A stretch of DNA of 37,353 bases. It comes from Planctomycetota bacterium (GTDB lineage: Bacteria; Planctomycetota; Phycisphaerae; Phycisphaerales; SM1A02). The notes below the pieces were generated by a model, which was given only the letters and a program-made list of their open reading frames with translations, was not told the origin of the DNA and searched no databases. The stretch spans positions 1 through 37,353 of the forward strand of contig QWPT01000027.1 of assembly GCA_003671075.1 (NCBI GenBank), read 5' to 3'. Positions 16,749-24,645 of the stretch are shown one piece after another. A program made the position numbers and the translations under genes. Every line of letters starts with the position of its first letter. Position 1 is the first letter of the stretch.

Positions 16749-17486
16749 TCAGCGTCGGCGGCGAGCGAAAAGCCCACCGAGGGCGAGCAGCGCCACTGGT
16801 CCCGGGCCAGGGACGGTCCCGAGGGTGAACGATCCGCTGACGACCTGGTAGTCATCACTCAGCGAGTATTCGTTGCCGTATTTGATGCAGATGGTGAACG
16901 CTCGGGCATACTCGCCTTCACTCAGAACGAACTGCGCCAGGCGCACATCGGTGGTCGGCACACCGGCCGAATTGCCGACCGTGCCTTGTCCGTTGTCGCT
17001 GTCACTGTTGGTCCAACCGATCATCCCGTTGGCAGGCAGGTCTGGGCGTGACCAACCGCGGGTTTCCGGATTACCGCCGTCGAACCATTGCGAGTTAGCT
17101 CGGGTGGTGTTGGCGGGGCGTGCGATGCCGCCGATGGTCAGGTACGAGTCGAACGGCCGATTCGCCGTTGCAGAGCCCGTGGTGGTCGGATCCCAAGTGC
17201 CGTAGCGCTGGGAGAGAATGCCGTTGGTCGCGGGGTCGCCGTGATTGTCCTTGTGCCAGAAGCCGGTGAGCGCGTTTGGATCCTCACTGGCCAAATCGAA
17301 CGCACTAAACACCGTGTCGTAGGGACCGTTGAATCGTGCGGTGAGGGTGTAGACCACCAAAGCGTGGCCCCCGGAACTCGTGTTGTACGAGCTCACGAAG
17401 TAGCCAACGAAGCTTGCCGACGAAGTCGCCGACGCGCTGACAGCAGCGATTGCGGCCAAGGCAGGACCCAGATTCAAAATCTTCAT
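16749..17486 (-). CDS. Exported protein with PEP-CTERM-like tail
   Basis: This 245-residue protein starts at ATG 17486 with an AAGGAG Shine-Dalgarno about 6 nt upstream. It has a signal peptide (about residues 1-24, Ala/Ser-rich) and a C-terminus of GTVPGPGPVALLALGGLFA followed by RRRR, a PEP-CTERM-like anchor. The body is a beta-rich sequence with Asn, Gly, Ser and Thr abundant and no family I can name. The last 28 residues resemble those of the neighbouring 146-residue protein (GSFTL versus GTFTL, then Pro-Gly and ALLAL), which suggests the same sorting machinery. A weak hairpin at 16600-16624 may end its transcript. Confidence 0.82.
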   Translation of the reverse strand: MKILNLGPALAAIAAVSASATSSASFVGYFVSSYNTSSGGHALVVYTLTARFNGPYDTVFSAFDLASEDPNALTGFWHKDNHGDPATNGILSQRYGTWDPTTTGSATANRPFDSYLTIGGIARPANTTRANSQWFDGGNPETRGWSRPDLPANGMIGWTNSDSDNGQGTVGNSAGVPTTDVRLAQFVLSEGEYARAFTICIKYGNEYSLSDDYQVVSGSFTLGTVPGPGPVALLALGGLFARRRR

Positions 17487-17795
17487 TTTCGCTCCTTCGA
17501 GCCGCCAAAGGCGACAACGAAACTACCTTCAAGATCGTCAGGCGCAGTGACAACAACTGCGCATTGGTCGTGACGACCAAGACGATCAAGCCAACGCAAA
17601 CGCGTTGGATTTATCTATCAACAGTGATGAGAACGGTGGCGGTAACAACTCCAGCCATATGCGAATAGAGATGGGTCCGAAATCTCTGCGCGGGACACGA
17701 CCGAATTGGGAGAAATCGATAACTCCGCTTACGCACAAGCCCGCAGGACGACGGCGCTGGTGAACGCGCATTCCACAGAAACCCGCGTGCGCGCC
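17487..17795. other. Intergenic region with two hairpins and an AT-rich segment
   Basis: I see no gene in this stretch. It holds two perfect small hairpins: TTGGTCG/CGACCAA (17564-17580) and CCAACGC/GCGTTGG (17591-17608). An AT-rich segment (17608-17624) next to them is the best place for a minus-strand promoter of the 17486 gene. In that case both hairpins would lie in its 5' leader. Neither has a T-run, so they are not obvious terminators. Confidence 0.4.
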
Positions 17796-19157
17796 TCAGC
17801 CCTCGGTGCCGAGACCGCGGTGCTCCTCTTCCTCAACCTCCGCGCGCCGCACATCGAGCTTGGTCTCCTGCAGGCGCTTCATTTGCCGAAGCGCGGGGAA
17901 CGCCAAGGCAACGAAGCCGACGACCGCGAGCGTGCCCACGCCGCCGCTGGCCACCGACGCCACCGGGCCGAGCCATTCGGCAACCAGGCCCGACTCGAGC
18001 GCGCCAATTTCGTTGGAACACTCGATGAACACGGAGTTCACCGCCGTCGTCCGCCCGCGCAGTTCGTCGGGCGTACGCGTTTGCACCAATACATGGCGGA
18101 TCACAACCGAGATGTTGTCAACGGCTCCGCTGACGGCGAGGGCTGCGATCGAGACCCAGAATGAAGTGCTGAAGCCGAAAACGATCATGCAGAGCCCAAA
18201 GATGGCGACGCTCCAGAGCAGCGCGCGACCCGCGTGGCCGAAGGTCGGTCGCGCGGCCAGCCAGATCGCCATGGCGAACGCGCCGACGAATGGCGCCGCC
18301 CGAAGCGCACCGAGTCCGACCGGGCCACAGTGGAGGATTTCCTTGGCGTAAACGGGCAGCAGCGCCGTTGCGCCGCCGAACAGCACCGCCAACAGGTCGA
18401 GCGTGAGTGCGCCGAGGACCGTCTTCTCGCGGAAGATGTGCTCCGCGCCGCGGAACATGTCGACGAGCCTCGGCGGAGCGGATGTGCGTATCACTGGACG
18501 CGGCTTCAGGAAGAGGGCGGCGACTCCGGCGCCGGCGCAGAGGCAGGCCGTGATCGTATAAACCACCCAGGCGTGGCCGGTGGCGGCGATGATTGCGCCG
18601 GCGAGAAGCGGCCCAGCAACGGCGGCAAACTGGAAGAAGCCCGACTGCCAAGCGATGGCGTTTTCAAACCGTTCGGGGGTGAGCAGCGAAGGAAGCAGCG
18701 CCCCTCGTGACGGCGCGTTGAAACTGCGTACGCAGCCCGACGCGATCAGCAGCGCAAAGTAGACCCAGATGGGCGCCACGGCAAAGCTCGCACACGCCAA
18801 CGCAACCGCGACCAATCCGAAACCGATCTGGGTGATGGAGAGAATCTTCTTCCGGTCGCCCCGATCGACGAGCGTGCCAGCGGCCAGAGTCAGCGCGATC
18901 ACCGGCAGCGCCCGCGCGAGCCCCATCAGCCCGAGCATGAGCGCGGCGCCTGTGCGCTCGTACATCTCCCAGGCGATCGCGGTCGAGAGCATTTGCAGGC
19001 CCATGCTCGAGGCGACGAATGCAAAGGCGAAGAATCGATAGTTCGGCTCGCGCATGGCGGCGAACGCATCGTGGCGTGCGGGCGCCCCAAGTTTGGTGGC
19101 GTCGCGTGCAGGAGGGGGGGTTCTGGAGGAACCGGGGGGCGAGGGCTCAGTCGTCAA
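17796..19157 (-). CDS. MFS transporter, EntS-like (MFS_3) family
   Basis: This 453-residue inner-membrane protein has about 11-12 hydrophobic segments. It carries the family's loop motif GTLVDRGDRKKIL after the second helix and the RSFNAPSRGALLPSLL segment typical of the MFS_3 (EntS-like) exporters. The C-terminal half includes RHVLVQTRTPDELRGRTTAVN, which is also characteristic. The family includes siderophore and drug exporters; the substrate here is unknown. The C-terminus is a charged tail with a run of Glu. The proposed start is TTG at 19157, preceded 6 nt upstream by TAGACT and without a Shine-Dalgarno; an ATG at 19055 (before REPNYRFF) is the alternative and would remove a 34-residue Pro-rich leader. 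It is divergent from the 19218 lipoprotein gene. Confidence 0.88.
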   Translation of the reverse strand: MTTEPSPPGSSRTPPPARDATKLGAPARHDAFAAMREPNYRFFAFAFVASSMGLQMLSTAIAWEMYERTGAALMLGLMGLARALPVIALTLAAGTLVDRGDRKKILSITQIGFGLVAVALACASFAVAPIWVYFALLIASGCVRSFNAPSRGALLPSLLTPERFENAIAWQSGFFQFAAVAGPLLAGAIIAATGHAWVVYTITACLCAGAGVAALFLKPRPVIRTSAPPRLVDMFRGAEHIFREKTVLGALTLDLLAVLFGGATALLPVYAKEILHCGPVGLGALRAAPFVGAFAMAIWLAARPTFGHAGRALLWSVAIFGLCMIVFGFSTSFWVSIAALAVSGAVDNISVVIRHVLVQTRTPDELRGRTTAVNSVFIECSNEIGALESGLVAEWLGPVASVASGGVGTLAVVGFVALAFPALRQMKRLQETKLDVRRAEVEEEEHRGLGTEG

Positions 19158-19163
19158 GGGCGC

Positions 19164-19169
19164 AGTCTA
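19164..19169 (-). promoter_or_regulatory. TAGACT -10-like box before the MFS gene
   Basis: TAGACT lies 6 nt before the proposed TTG start at 19157 on the minus strand. It is the left member of a pair of divergent boxes in a 60-bp intergenic gap. Confidence 0.35.
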
Positions 19170-19204
19170 CGCAGTTGCGCGATGGGAATCGGTCGGCCGC
19201 GCAG

Positions 19205-19210
19205 TAGTAT
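19205..19210 (+). promoter_or_regulatory. TAGTAT -10-like box before the lipoprotein gene
   Basis: TAGTAT lies 7 nt before the ATG at 19218. An upstream in-frame ATG at 19209 overlaps this box, which is one reason to prefer 19218 as the start. Confidence 0.4.
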
Positions 19211-19217
19211 GGTTGCG

Positions 19218-20765
19218 ATGCCGCACCTTCGCCATGCTCCCTCTCGTCGCCCGGTGCTTGCCACGGGCGTCGCCGCGATTGCCTGCTTGTGCGCCATCGT
19301 TGGTTGTCAGGACCGAAAGCTCAAGGTTGAAATCGCCGCGGCTGGCGACAGCACTGGACGCACCTTCAGAACCAATCAGACCGATCGCGCGAGCCTCGAG
19401 CAGGCGGCGGCGGCATACGGGTCGGAGGGCGAGGCCGAAGCTGAGCTTGGCCGCAAGTTCATCGGAACTTTCACCGAAGGCGCGCTTCCGAGCGAGATCG
19501 GCAACCGCGGAGGGATTGGCCGTCTCGACAGTTCCCTCGGCAGCGCGCGCGCTTACTACGAGCAGTTCGCCGATCGACGCAGCGAATGGACGGCGATGCG
19601 CGACCGCGTTGAGGGCGGCATTCTCTGGATGCAACTCTTCGGCCGTTTCATCGAACGGCGTAAGTTGAAGGTCGAAGCCGAGCGCGTGGCCTTCAGCACT
19701 TGGTGGAACGGCGAAATGATTCCGCTGGTCGCCGATGTCTACCTGATGTATTCGGGGATGCAGGCCGCGGTGCAGGCGCAGCGTATCGGCGCCATGCCCC
19801 GTCGCGCTGAGGACTTTGGCGCGCGCACTGCCGACGAGACTTTCAGAATCTCCGTGTTCCAACCGATCGCGGTGCTTCTGGCCGAGCGCGGCTGGCTCAA
19901 CGCCAACGAATTCGCCGCCGCGCAGATGATCGGGCTCAATGGCAATGTCTCCAATCGCGAGCGCGCATGGGCCAGCGAGAAGATCTTCATGCCCGCCATC
20001 AGTCGGATCGTGACCCGCTTCGATCCGTCGCGCAAAGACATGAAGTTGAAGGACTTCGCCCCGCTCGGTCTTGAGTTTGTGCTTTGGCTCAAGCTTTCGC
20101 GCGAGTACCGCGAAATCGTGCTCGAGTCCGACGCCATCAGTCCGATGGTGAAGGAGGCGATCCGCGCCGGCAAGTGGGACTTCGAACTTCCGCCGCCGTT
20201 TGGCTTTCGAGTCATGGAGCGGCCGAAGGTCACTGACGCCGAGGTGGTGCTTGACACGGGCGCCAAGCCCTTCTTTACCAATGGGGTTTGGAACGAGTCC
20301 ACTGGGCGCGTCGAGTTTAAGGGCGGCTTCTACGAAGGCAAGTATCGGTATGCGCCGTACAACGCGCCGTACTACGCGCTGTGGGCGCTGCCCTCGCAGC
20401 GGCAGGAATCCTGCTTCGAAAGCACGATTCTGGTCGGCGAGTCGCTGGCTGAGTATTGCGCGTGGGAAGCCGCGCTCGACGAGCCGCTGCGCGCGCGCTG
20501 GATCAAGGGACTCGACGCGTTGGCTGCATCGAAAGACGCAGCGCCTTGTTTCGCGGCGATGGTCGAACTTGCCGACGACCATCCCGTTCCTGTGCCGCTG
20601 GCGACCTGGCTCGCCGAGCGCGTAGGCAAGCCGCTGCCGGAGCAGTTCAAGCCGAAGGCGCCGTCTGAAAAAGCTGGGGAGAAGAATGGCGATAAGAACG
20701 GCGAGAAGCGAAATGCTCCTGTGAACAACGCACCCGCGGCGAAGGTCGCCGCGGGTGCGCGTTGA
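19218..20765 (+). CDS. Large predicted lipoprotein of unknown function
   Basis: I do not recognise a family for this 515-residue protein. The N-terminus is a lipoprotein signal with hydrophobic core LATGVAAIACLCA and lipobox IVGC (Cys30), so it should be membrane-anchored outside the cytoplasm. The body is mixed alpha/beta with many aromatic residues (RYAPYNAPYYALWALP). It ends in a Lys/Asn/Glu-rich low-complexity tail (EKAGEKNGDKNGEK) and an Ala-rich end. The start at 19218 is preferred over 19209 because of the TAGTAT box; the frame extends further upstream but only into the divergent MFS gene. The last codons form a strong hairpin. Confidence 0.75.
   Translation: MPHLRHAPSRRPVLATGVAAIACLCAIVGCQDRKLKVEIAAAGDSTGRTFRTNQTDRASLEQAAAAYGSEGEAEAELGRKFIGTFTEGALPSEIGNRGGIGRLDSSLGSARAYYEQFADRRSEWTAMRDRVEGGILWMQLFGRFIERRKLKVEAERVAFSTWWNGEMIPLVADVYLMYSGMQAAVQAQRIGAMPRRAEDFGARTADETFRISVFQPIAVLLAERGWLNANEFAAAQMIGLNGNVSNRERAWASEKIFMPAISRIVTRFDPSRKDMKLKDFAPLGLEFVLWLKLSREYREIVLESDAISPMVKEAIRAGKWDFELPPPFGFRVMERPKVTDAEVVLDTGAKPFFTNGVWNESTGRVEFKGGFYEGKYRYAPYNAPYYALWALPSQRQESCFESTILVGESLAEYCAWEAALDEPLRARWIKGLDALAASKDAAPCFAAMVELADDHPVPVPLATWLAERVGKPLPEQFKPKAPSEKAGEKNGDKNGEKRNAPVNNAPAAKVAAGAR
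20729..20759 (+). terminator. Strong hairpin over the 3' end of the lipoprotein gene
   Basis: A 14-bp perfect stem (20729-20742 with 20746-20759, AGG loop) lies in the last coding codons, just before the stop at 20763-20765. A GU-rich stretch follows, but there is no T-run. It sits between convergent genes and may act as a terminator or 3'-end stabiliser. Confidence 0.45.
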
Positions 20766-20807
20766 TGTTGGTGTTGGGCAGTGGTTGGCGTGAAGTCACG
20801 CGGCCAC

Positions 20808-21428
20808 TCAGAAGCCGATGCTCGCGCGCTCGCCTTGCTTGACGACTTGGGCCTCGCCTTCCCAAACCGCCCGGCCGGTCGCGGTGTTGGTCAGGCTCAT
20901 CTGCAGGACATAAGCGACTTGGCGGGTATTGCCAGCACGCGCGCGGTCCTCGATCAGCTTGGCGGTGATGGTCACATCAGGAACATTCTTGTTGGACGCA
21001 TCGGTGTCGACGCCAGCGGCGCGATCCTTGCGGCGTTGCGCCTCGCGAGCGATGCGATCCTCGGCGCCGCCGAACAGGTCGTCGGCCATGATCACCTCGA
21101 CGCGGCCAGTGTTGAGAAGCGCGATGCGAATCTTCTTCATGATCGCGTCGGTGTCGAACTGCTGCGTGGTGGTGTTGATCACCGGATTGAGCAGCAAACC
21201 AGCGGGCTGATTGGGCAGACGCGCGAGCGTTCCCGAACTCACCATCGATTGAATGGTTTGATCGGCGAGCATGCTCCAGTCTTGGATGTTCATGCGGTCA
21301 ACGCTGACGATGAGTTCGTTGCCCTTTGGATCGACATACTGAGCTTTCTGGCAGCCGGCGAGAACGACGGTGGCGGCGAGGGCGCAGGAAGCGACGGCGG
21401 AGAAGGCGTTGGAAACGGTGGTGCGCAT
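20808..21428 (-). CDS. lpoB: LpoB-like lipoprotein (putative penicillin-binding protein activator)
   Basis: In Escherichia coli, LpoB is an outer-membrane lipoprotein that activates the peptidoglycan synthase PBP1b. This 206-residue protein has a lipoprotein signal with lipobox LAGC (Cys26). It shows the LpoB-type core: a VDPKGNELIVSVDRMNIQDW start, DAIMKKIRIALLNTGRVEVI, PDVTITAKLIED, YVLQMSLTNTATGRAVWEGE and a final basic segment. The start at 21428 is chosen for the signal peptide; an upstream in-frame extension lacks one. It follows a YcfL-like gene by 90 nt, the same pairing as ycfL-ycfM (lpoB) in enterobacteria. No penicillin-binding protein gene is in the window, so its partner is unknown. 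Confidence 0.82.
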   Translation of the reverse strand: MRTTVSNAFSAVASCALAATVVLAGCQKAQYVDPKGNELIVSVDRMNIQDWSMLADQTIQSMVSSGTLARLPNQPAGLLLNPVINTTTQQFDTDAIMKKIRIALLNTGRVEVIMADDLFGGAEDRIAREAQRRKDRAAGVDTDASNKNVPDVTITAKLIEDRARAGNTRQVAYVLQMSLTNTATGRAVWEGEAQVVKQGERASIGF

Positions 21429-21518
21429 GGGAGTCGTGCTGTTGGTGCTGCGAGGAACGATGGGTTTGATCGGACGATGTATTGAAATGCAGGAAGCGAT
21501 GGCAGGGGAATTCATGGG

Positions 21519-22007
21519 TCAGCGCTGCTGATGATCGAGGAAGGTCAACCGCCATTGCGTCGCGGTGGCCGAGGTGGCAACCGAGCTCAGCGTGATTGTT
21601 TCCTTGGGATGGATGGAAACGCTGATGAGCGATCCGGTGGGATTGACCACGGGCATGCCGCTGGCATCGAACCATTCGAACTTGTAGCTGAAGCGCTGCA
21701 GCGCCGACTGGTCGCTGTAGACATCGACGGCAACGCGCTTGAGGTTGTCGGTGACGGTGCCTTCGCGGACGCCGACGATGTTGGCTTTGTAGTTGAGCCA
21801 GCCATTGGTGATGATCTGCTCGTACTCGACATTGGAGCCGAGGCCCTTGGGGGTCTCGCTGCCCGAACGGGAACCAGAGCCTGCGGTGGTGGTGTTGGCG
21901 GTGTTGCAGGCAGGAAGCAGGGCGAGCGCGACGGTGCAAATGAGCATCGCGTCGCGGGTCAGGATCGCGTTGCGGGCAGCATTGAACATGGTTGCATTCT
22001 TCAGCAT
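21519..22007 (-). CDS. ycfL: YcfL-like lipoprotein (DUF1425)
   Basis: This 162-residue predicted lipoprotein has lipobox LPAC (Cys34). The mature part matches the DUF1425/YcfL pattern: an early NGWLNYKANIVGV segment, then a central VDVYSDQSALQRFSYKFEWFD and a C-terminal HPKETITLSSVA with TQWRLTFL. YcfL is a periplasmic lipoprotein of unknown function encoded next to lpoB in many Gram-negatives. Here it lies 21 nt after the COG3014-like gene and 90 nt before the LpoB-like gene, on the same strand. Start codons at ATG 22007 or 21989 are both possible; the longer one is given. Confidence 0.78.
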   Translation of the reverse strand: MLKNATMFNAARNAILTRDAMLICTVALALLPACNTANTTTAGSGSRSGSETPKGLGSNVEYEQIITNGWLNYKANIVGVREGTVTDNLKRVAVDVYSDQSALQRFSYKFEWFDASGMPVVNPTGSLISVSIHPKETITLSSVATSATATQWRLTFLDHQQR

Positions 22008-22028
22008 GGCGAGCTTTCGAGAGTGGAA

Positions 22029-23516
22029 CTAGTGGACGGGAAATCGCATGGTACGCAGCGCGGGCGTGGCTCCGCTGCTGGGCACGCGGATATGGACGAC
22101 GGTCGAGCCGTTGGATTCCACTGCGATCGGACCGATTCGCTGCCCGTCGCCGAGATCAAGCGAGATCATTCCATCGGCGGGCGCAGGGAATCTTGCGTAC
22201 AGAACTTCCTTGGGGAGCGTGAGCCAGATGCGCAGGTCGGCGCTGTTGGTCGCGACTTGGTAAATCGCGCCGGCAATCGACACCAGCCACGCCGTTTCCT
22301 TGTTGCGGTTGAGCGCCGCCTCTTGCAAGAAGTATGTTCCGACTGCCTTCGACGCGCTCGAGATCAAAGTGAGCGCGATGATCGCGGGAAGCCTGCGGTT
22401 GAAATCGCCAGCAATGACCGCGTCCATGTCGGTCAGTTGCGTTGAGGCGTAACTCGCACTGCCTGCCCGCGCGGTGAATCCGCTCGGACCGCCAGGCTTG
22501 AACTTAAGCACGGGAAAACTGGCGCCGACATAGGGCACTTGGCGGATGAACAGCGGAATGCTGATCTTGAATTCCTCGAGTGCCGGCCCCATTCCGCTTT
22601 CAACGAGGATGTAGACCATCGGCGGCGGCCGCTTGCCGATCGAAGCGTCTTCGCCCGCGCGTGCGTCCTCGAGAACATAGGTTCGATCCGATTCGCGCAG
22701 CATGCCCGCGACCTTGCGGAAACCCACGGTCGCCTGCGCGGCGTCGTCGCTGCGGCCGGTCAACATCTGTTGGAGCGACTGCAGGTAGGTTGAGTAGGGC
22801 ACGGCAAACTCGGCGTAGCCGGTCATGTCGCGGATGGCGCCGTAGGCCGAATCGAGCCCGGATTTGGTGCGCGGGTCGTTCATCGCCGCTTTGGCGTCGT
22901 AATTCTTCTCGCGGGCCGCCTCGTCGGCCTTAGCCTCGAGACCCTCGATTTCCTTTGCGTTTTTCGCGACGGCATCGCGTTGCCACTCGTAGGCCCGACG
23001 CAGCGAAACCCCCGCCGAGGCGAGGTCGCCACGGTCGAGGTGGTTGAGCGCCTGATAGGTCGAGCACATGATGCGGTCGTAGGTGGTCGCGCGATAGGTG
23101 ATGACCGTCTGGTTGGTCAGGATCGCCGCGGCCTGCTCAGAAATGCGGATGTCCGGTTCGGAGTCGAGGTACTGCCAAGTCTCCTCGTCGGCGAAGCCAA
23201 ACGCCGCCATGGACTGCGCGTCAACCTCGGGCGAATGCGCCTCGGCTCCCAGCGCGCGATCGATCGAGCCCGCCTCGAGTTCGTAGAGCAGGCGGTCCTT
23301 GTTGCTCTTGCGCCGCTCCTTGAGGAGCGGCTCGTAGGTGCTCGCGGCCTTCGCGTAGGCGCCGCGCGAGTAAGCCTCGATCGTCGGCCGCATGCGGTCG
23401 GCATGCGAACACCCCGTCGCCCCGCACACGCTGACCGCACCGCACACGCTGATAGCGCGAAGCGCCGCAAGCAGGCGCAGCGCGCAGGAGGGGAGATGGG
23501 AGGGATATTGGCGCAT
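22029..23516 (-). CDS. COG3014-like lipoprotein, first gene of the LpoB operon
   Basis: This 495-residue protein has a signal peptide ending in a lipobox-like GATGC (Cys36). The N-terminal half is helical and TPR-like (SRGAYAKAASTYEPLLKER, ICSTYQALNHLDRGDLASA, VSLRRAYEWQRDAVAK). It is followed by a Glu/Lys/Ala-rich coiled-coil stretch. The C-terminal half contains YILVESGMGPALEEFKI, as in COG3014 proteins, which are often encoded with ycfL and lpoB. The function is unknown; a role as outer-membrane partner of the LpoB system is inferred from neighbourhood. The start ATG at 23516 is taken because it begins the signal peptide; the open frame extends upstream without one. An 18-bp duplication (about 23428-23463) in the signal-peptide region encodes SVCGA(V). 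Confidence 0.75.
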   Translation of the reverse strand: MRQYPSHLPSCALRLLAALRAISVCGAVSVCGATGCSHADRMRPTIEAYSRGAYAKAASTYEPLLKERRKSNKDRLLYELEAGSIDRALGAEAHSPEVDAQSMAAFGFADEETWQYLDSEPDIRISEQAAAILTNQTVITYRATTYDRIMCSTYQALNHLDRGDLASAGVSLRRAYEWQRDAVAKNAKEIEGLEAKADEAAREKNYDAKAAMNDPRTKSGLDSAYGAIRDMTGYAEFAVPYSTYLQSLQQMLTGRSDDAAQATVGFRKVAGMLRESDRTYVLEDARAGEDASIGKRPPPMVYILVESGMGPALEEFKISIPLFIRQVPYVGASFPVLKFKPGGPSGFTARAGSASYASTQLTDMDAVIAGDFNRRLPAIIALTLISSASKAVGTYFLQEAALNRNKETAWLVSIAGAIYQVATNSADLRIWLTLPKEVLYARFPAPADGMISLDLGDGQRIGPIAVESNGSTVVHIRVPSSGATPALRTMRFPVH

Positions 23517-23648
23517 GGTTCGGATCTGGCGGTCGATTCGGGGAGGCAACCGACAGGCTGCGCACTTTAGCGCGTCTCCGATGGGCTTCTGAAACCACAG
23601 CAGTTTTGCGTGTACTTCTTTCTCCGTCCACGGGTCCGCAGGATCGGG

Positions 23649-23654
23649 CATAAT
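23649..23654 (+). promoter_or_regulatory. CATAAT -10-like box before the fahA operon
   Basis: CATAAT matches five of six -10 consensus bases and lies 43 nt upstream of the ATG at 23698. No good -35 is visible. Confidence 0.4.
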
Positions 23655-23697
23655 CGACGACTCGCGCGGGAGCTCATTCCCGCCCCTCGGAGCAAAC

Positions 23698-24645
23698 ATG
23701 CACTCGGCCCGTCTTCTTCTCGATTCGATTCTCGACTATGCGGGTCTGTTCCCGCCCGCGCAGCTCGGCATGCAGCCGACGGTGGAAAACTTTTCGCGCT
23801 ACCGCAAGGGCCCAGACAGTTGGATGCTTGGTCGCTTGGTTGTTCCCGTAGCTCGCTTTCCCGAGTTCGTCGCCAAGGCCGATCTGCTGCTGCCCAAGAC
23901 CGCTGATGCCGAGGGTGACTCGCCCTGGCCGCTTTCGGTGCTGGTTGCGTCGGCGTCGGACGAGCAGATCGTCGCTGACCTCGAGCGCATCGAGCGCTTC
24001 AACGAGCGCATGGAAGACCGCGACTTCAGCCGCGCCCACGGCCGCGCCATGATCGACACCATCGAGGCCAAGGCCACCTCGCCTCACGAGATCGACCGCG
24101 CGCTTGAGTATGTGCCCGACGAGATTTTCGCCTACTTCGAGGTTCCCGTCGACGCTGACCCACGCGGACTCATCGCCACCATGGCTTCGCTCGATGCGGG
24201 CGCCAAGATCCGCATGGGCGGTGTCACCGTCGACTCCCATCCGACTCCCGAGCAGGTCGCGCGATTCCTCAAGGTTTGCCGCGCCGCCGAGGTTCCCTTC
24301 AAGGCGACCGCTGGCCTGCACCATCCCTGTCGGCGCATGTCCACCGAAATCGGTTGCATGCAATTCGGCTTCCTCAATGTGTTCGTCGCCGGCTGTCTGC
24401 TTTGGAATTACGACGCGATGACGGAACGCGAAATCGAGGAAATCCTGGTTGAGGAGAACGCGCGGGTGTTCGAGTTCGGACCGACGGGTCTGACTTGGAA
24501 AAAGCGCGTCCTGCGCTTCGACCAGATCGCGACCGCGCGCGAGCGCTTCGCCCACAGCTTCGGCTCGTGTTCATTCGACGAACCACTGGCAGATATGCGC
24601 GCGCTCGGGCTGCTTCCCGCGGCCGAAGAGGAGGTCGCGTTATGA
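23698..24645 (+). CDS. Conserved hypothetical protein translationally coupled to fahA
   Basis: This 315-residue soluble protein has no signal or membrane segment. I recall similar unnamed proteins encoded beside fumarylacetoacetase genes in other bacteria, but no function. Motifs include LDYAGLFPPAQL at the N-terminus, GVTVDSHPTPEQVARFL, a striking VPFKATAGLHHPCR and MQFGFLNVFVAGCLL. The pattern of beta strands alternating with helices suggests a TIM-barrel-like enzyme. The start ATG at 23698 has a GGAG Shine-Dalgarno 5 nt upstream. The stop overlaps the fahA start as ATGA, so the two are expressed together. A role in aromatic or tyrosine catabolism is inferred from this coupling only. Confidence 0.85.
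   Translation: MHSARLLLDSILDYAGLFPPAQLGMQPTVENFSRYRKGPDSWMLGRLVVPVARFPEFVAKADLLLPKTADAEGDSPWPLSVLVASASDEQIVADLERIERFNERMEDRDFSRAHGRAMIDTIEAKATSPHEIDRALEYVPDEIFAYFEVPVDADPRGLIATMASLDAGAKIRMGGVTVDSHPTPEQVARFLKVCRAAEVPFKATAGLHHPCRRMSTEIGCMQFGFLNVFVAGCLLWNYDAMTEREIEEILVEENARVFEFGPTGLTWKKRVLRFDQIATARERFAHSFGSCSFDEPLADMRALGLLPAAEEEVAL

Noticed and set aside
22673-22684. Second GAAC-N4-GTTC palindrome
   Set aside because: It lies deep inside the COG3014-like coding region with no promoter nearby and lacks the extended CGAAC/GTTCG arms. About one such 8-base match is expected by chance in a window of this size.
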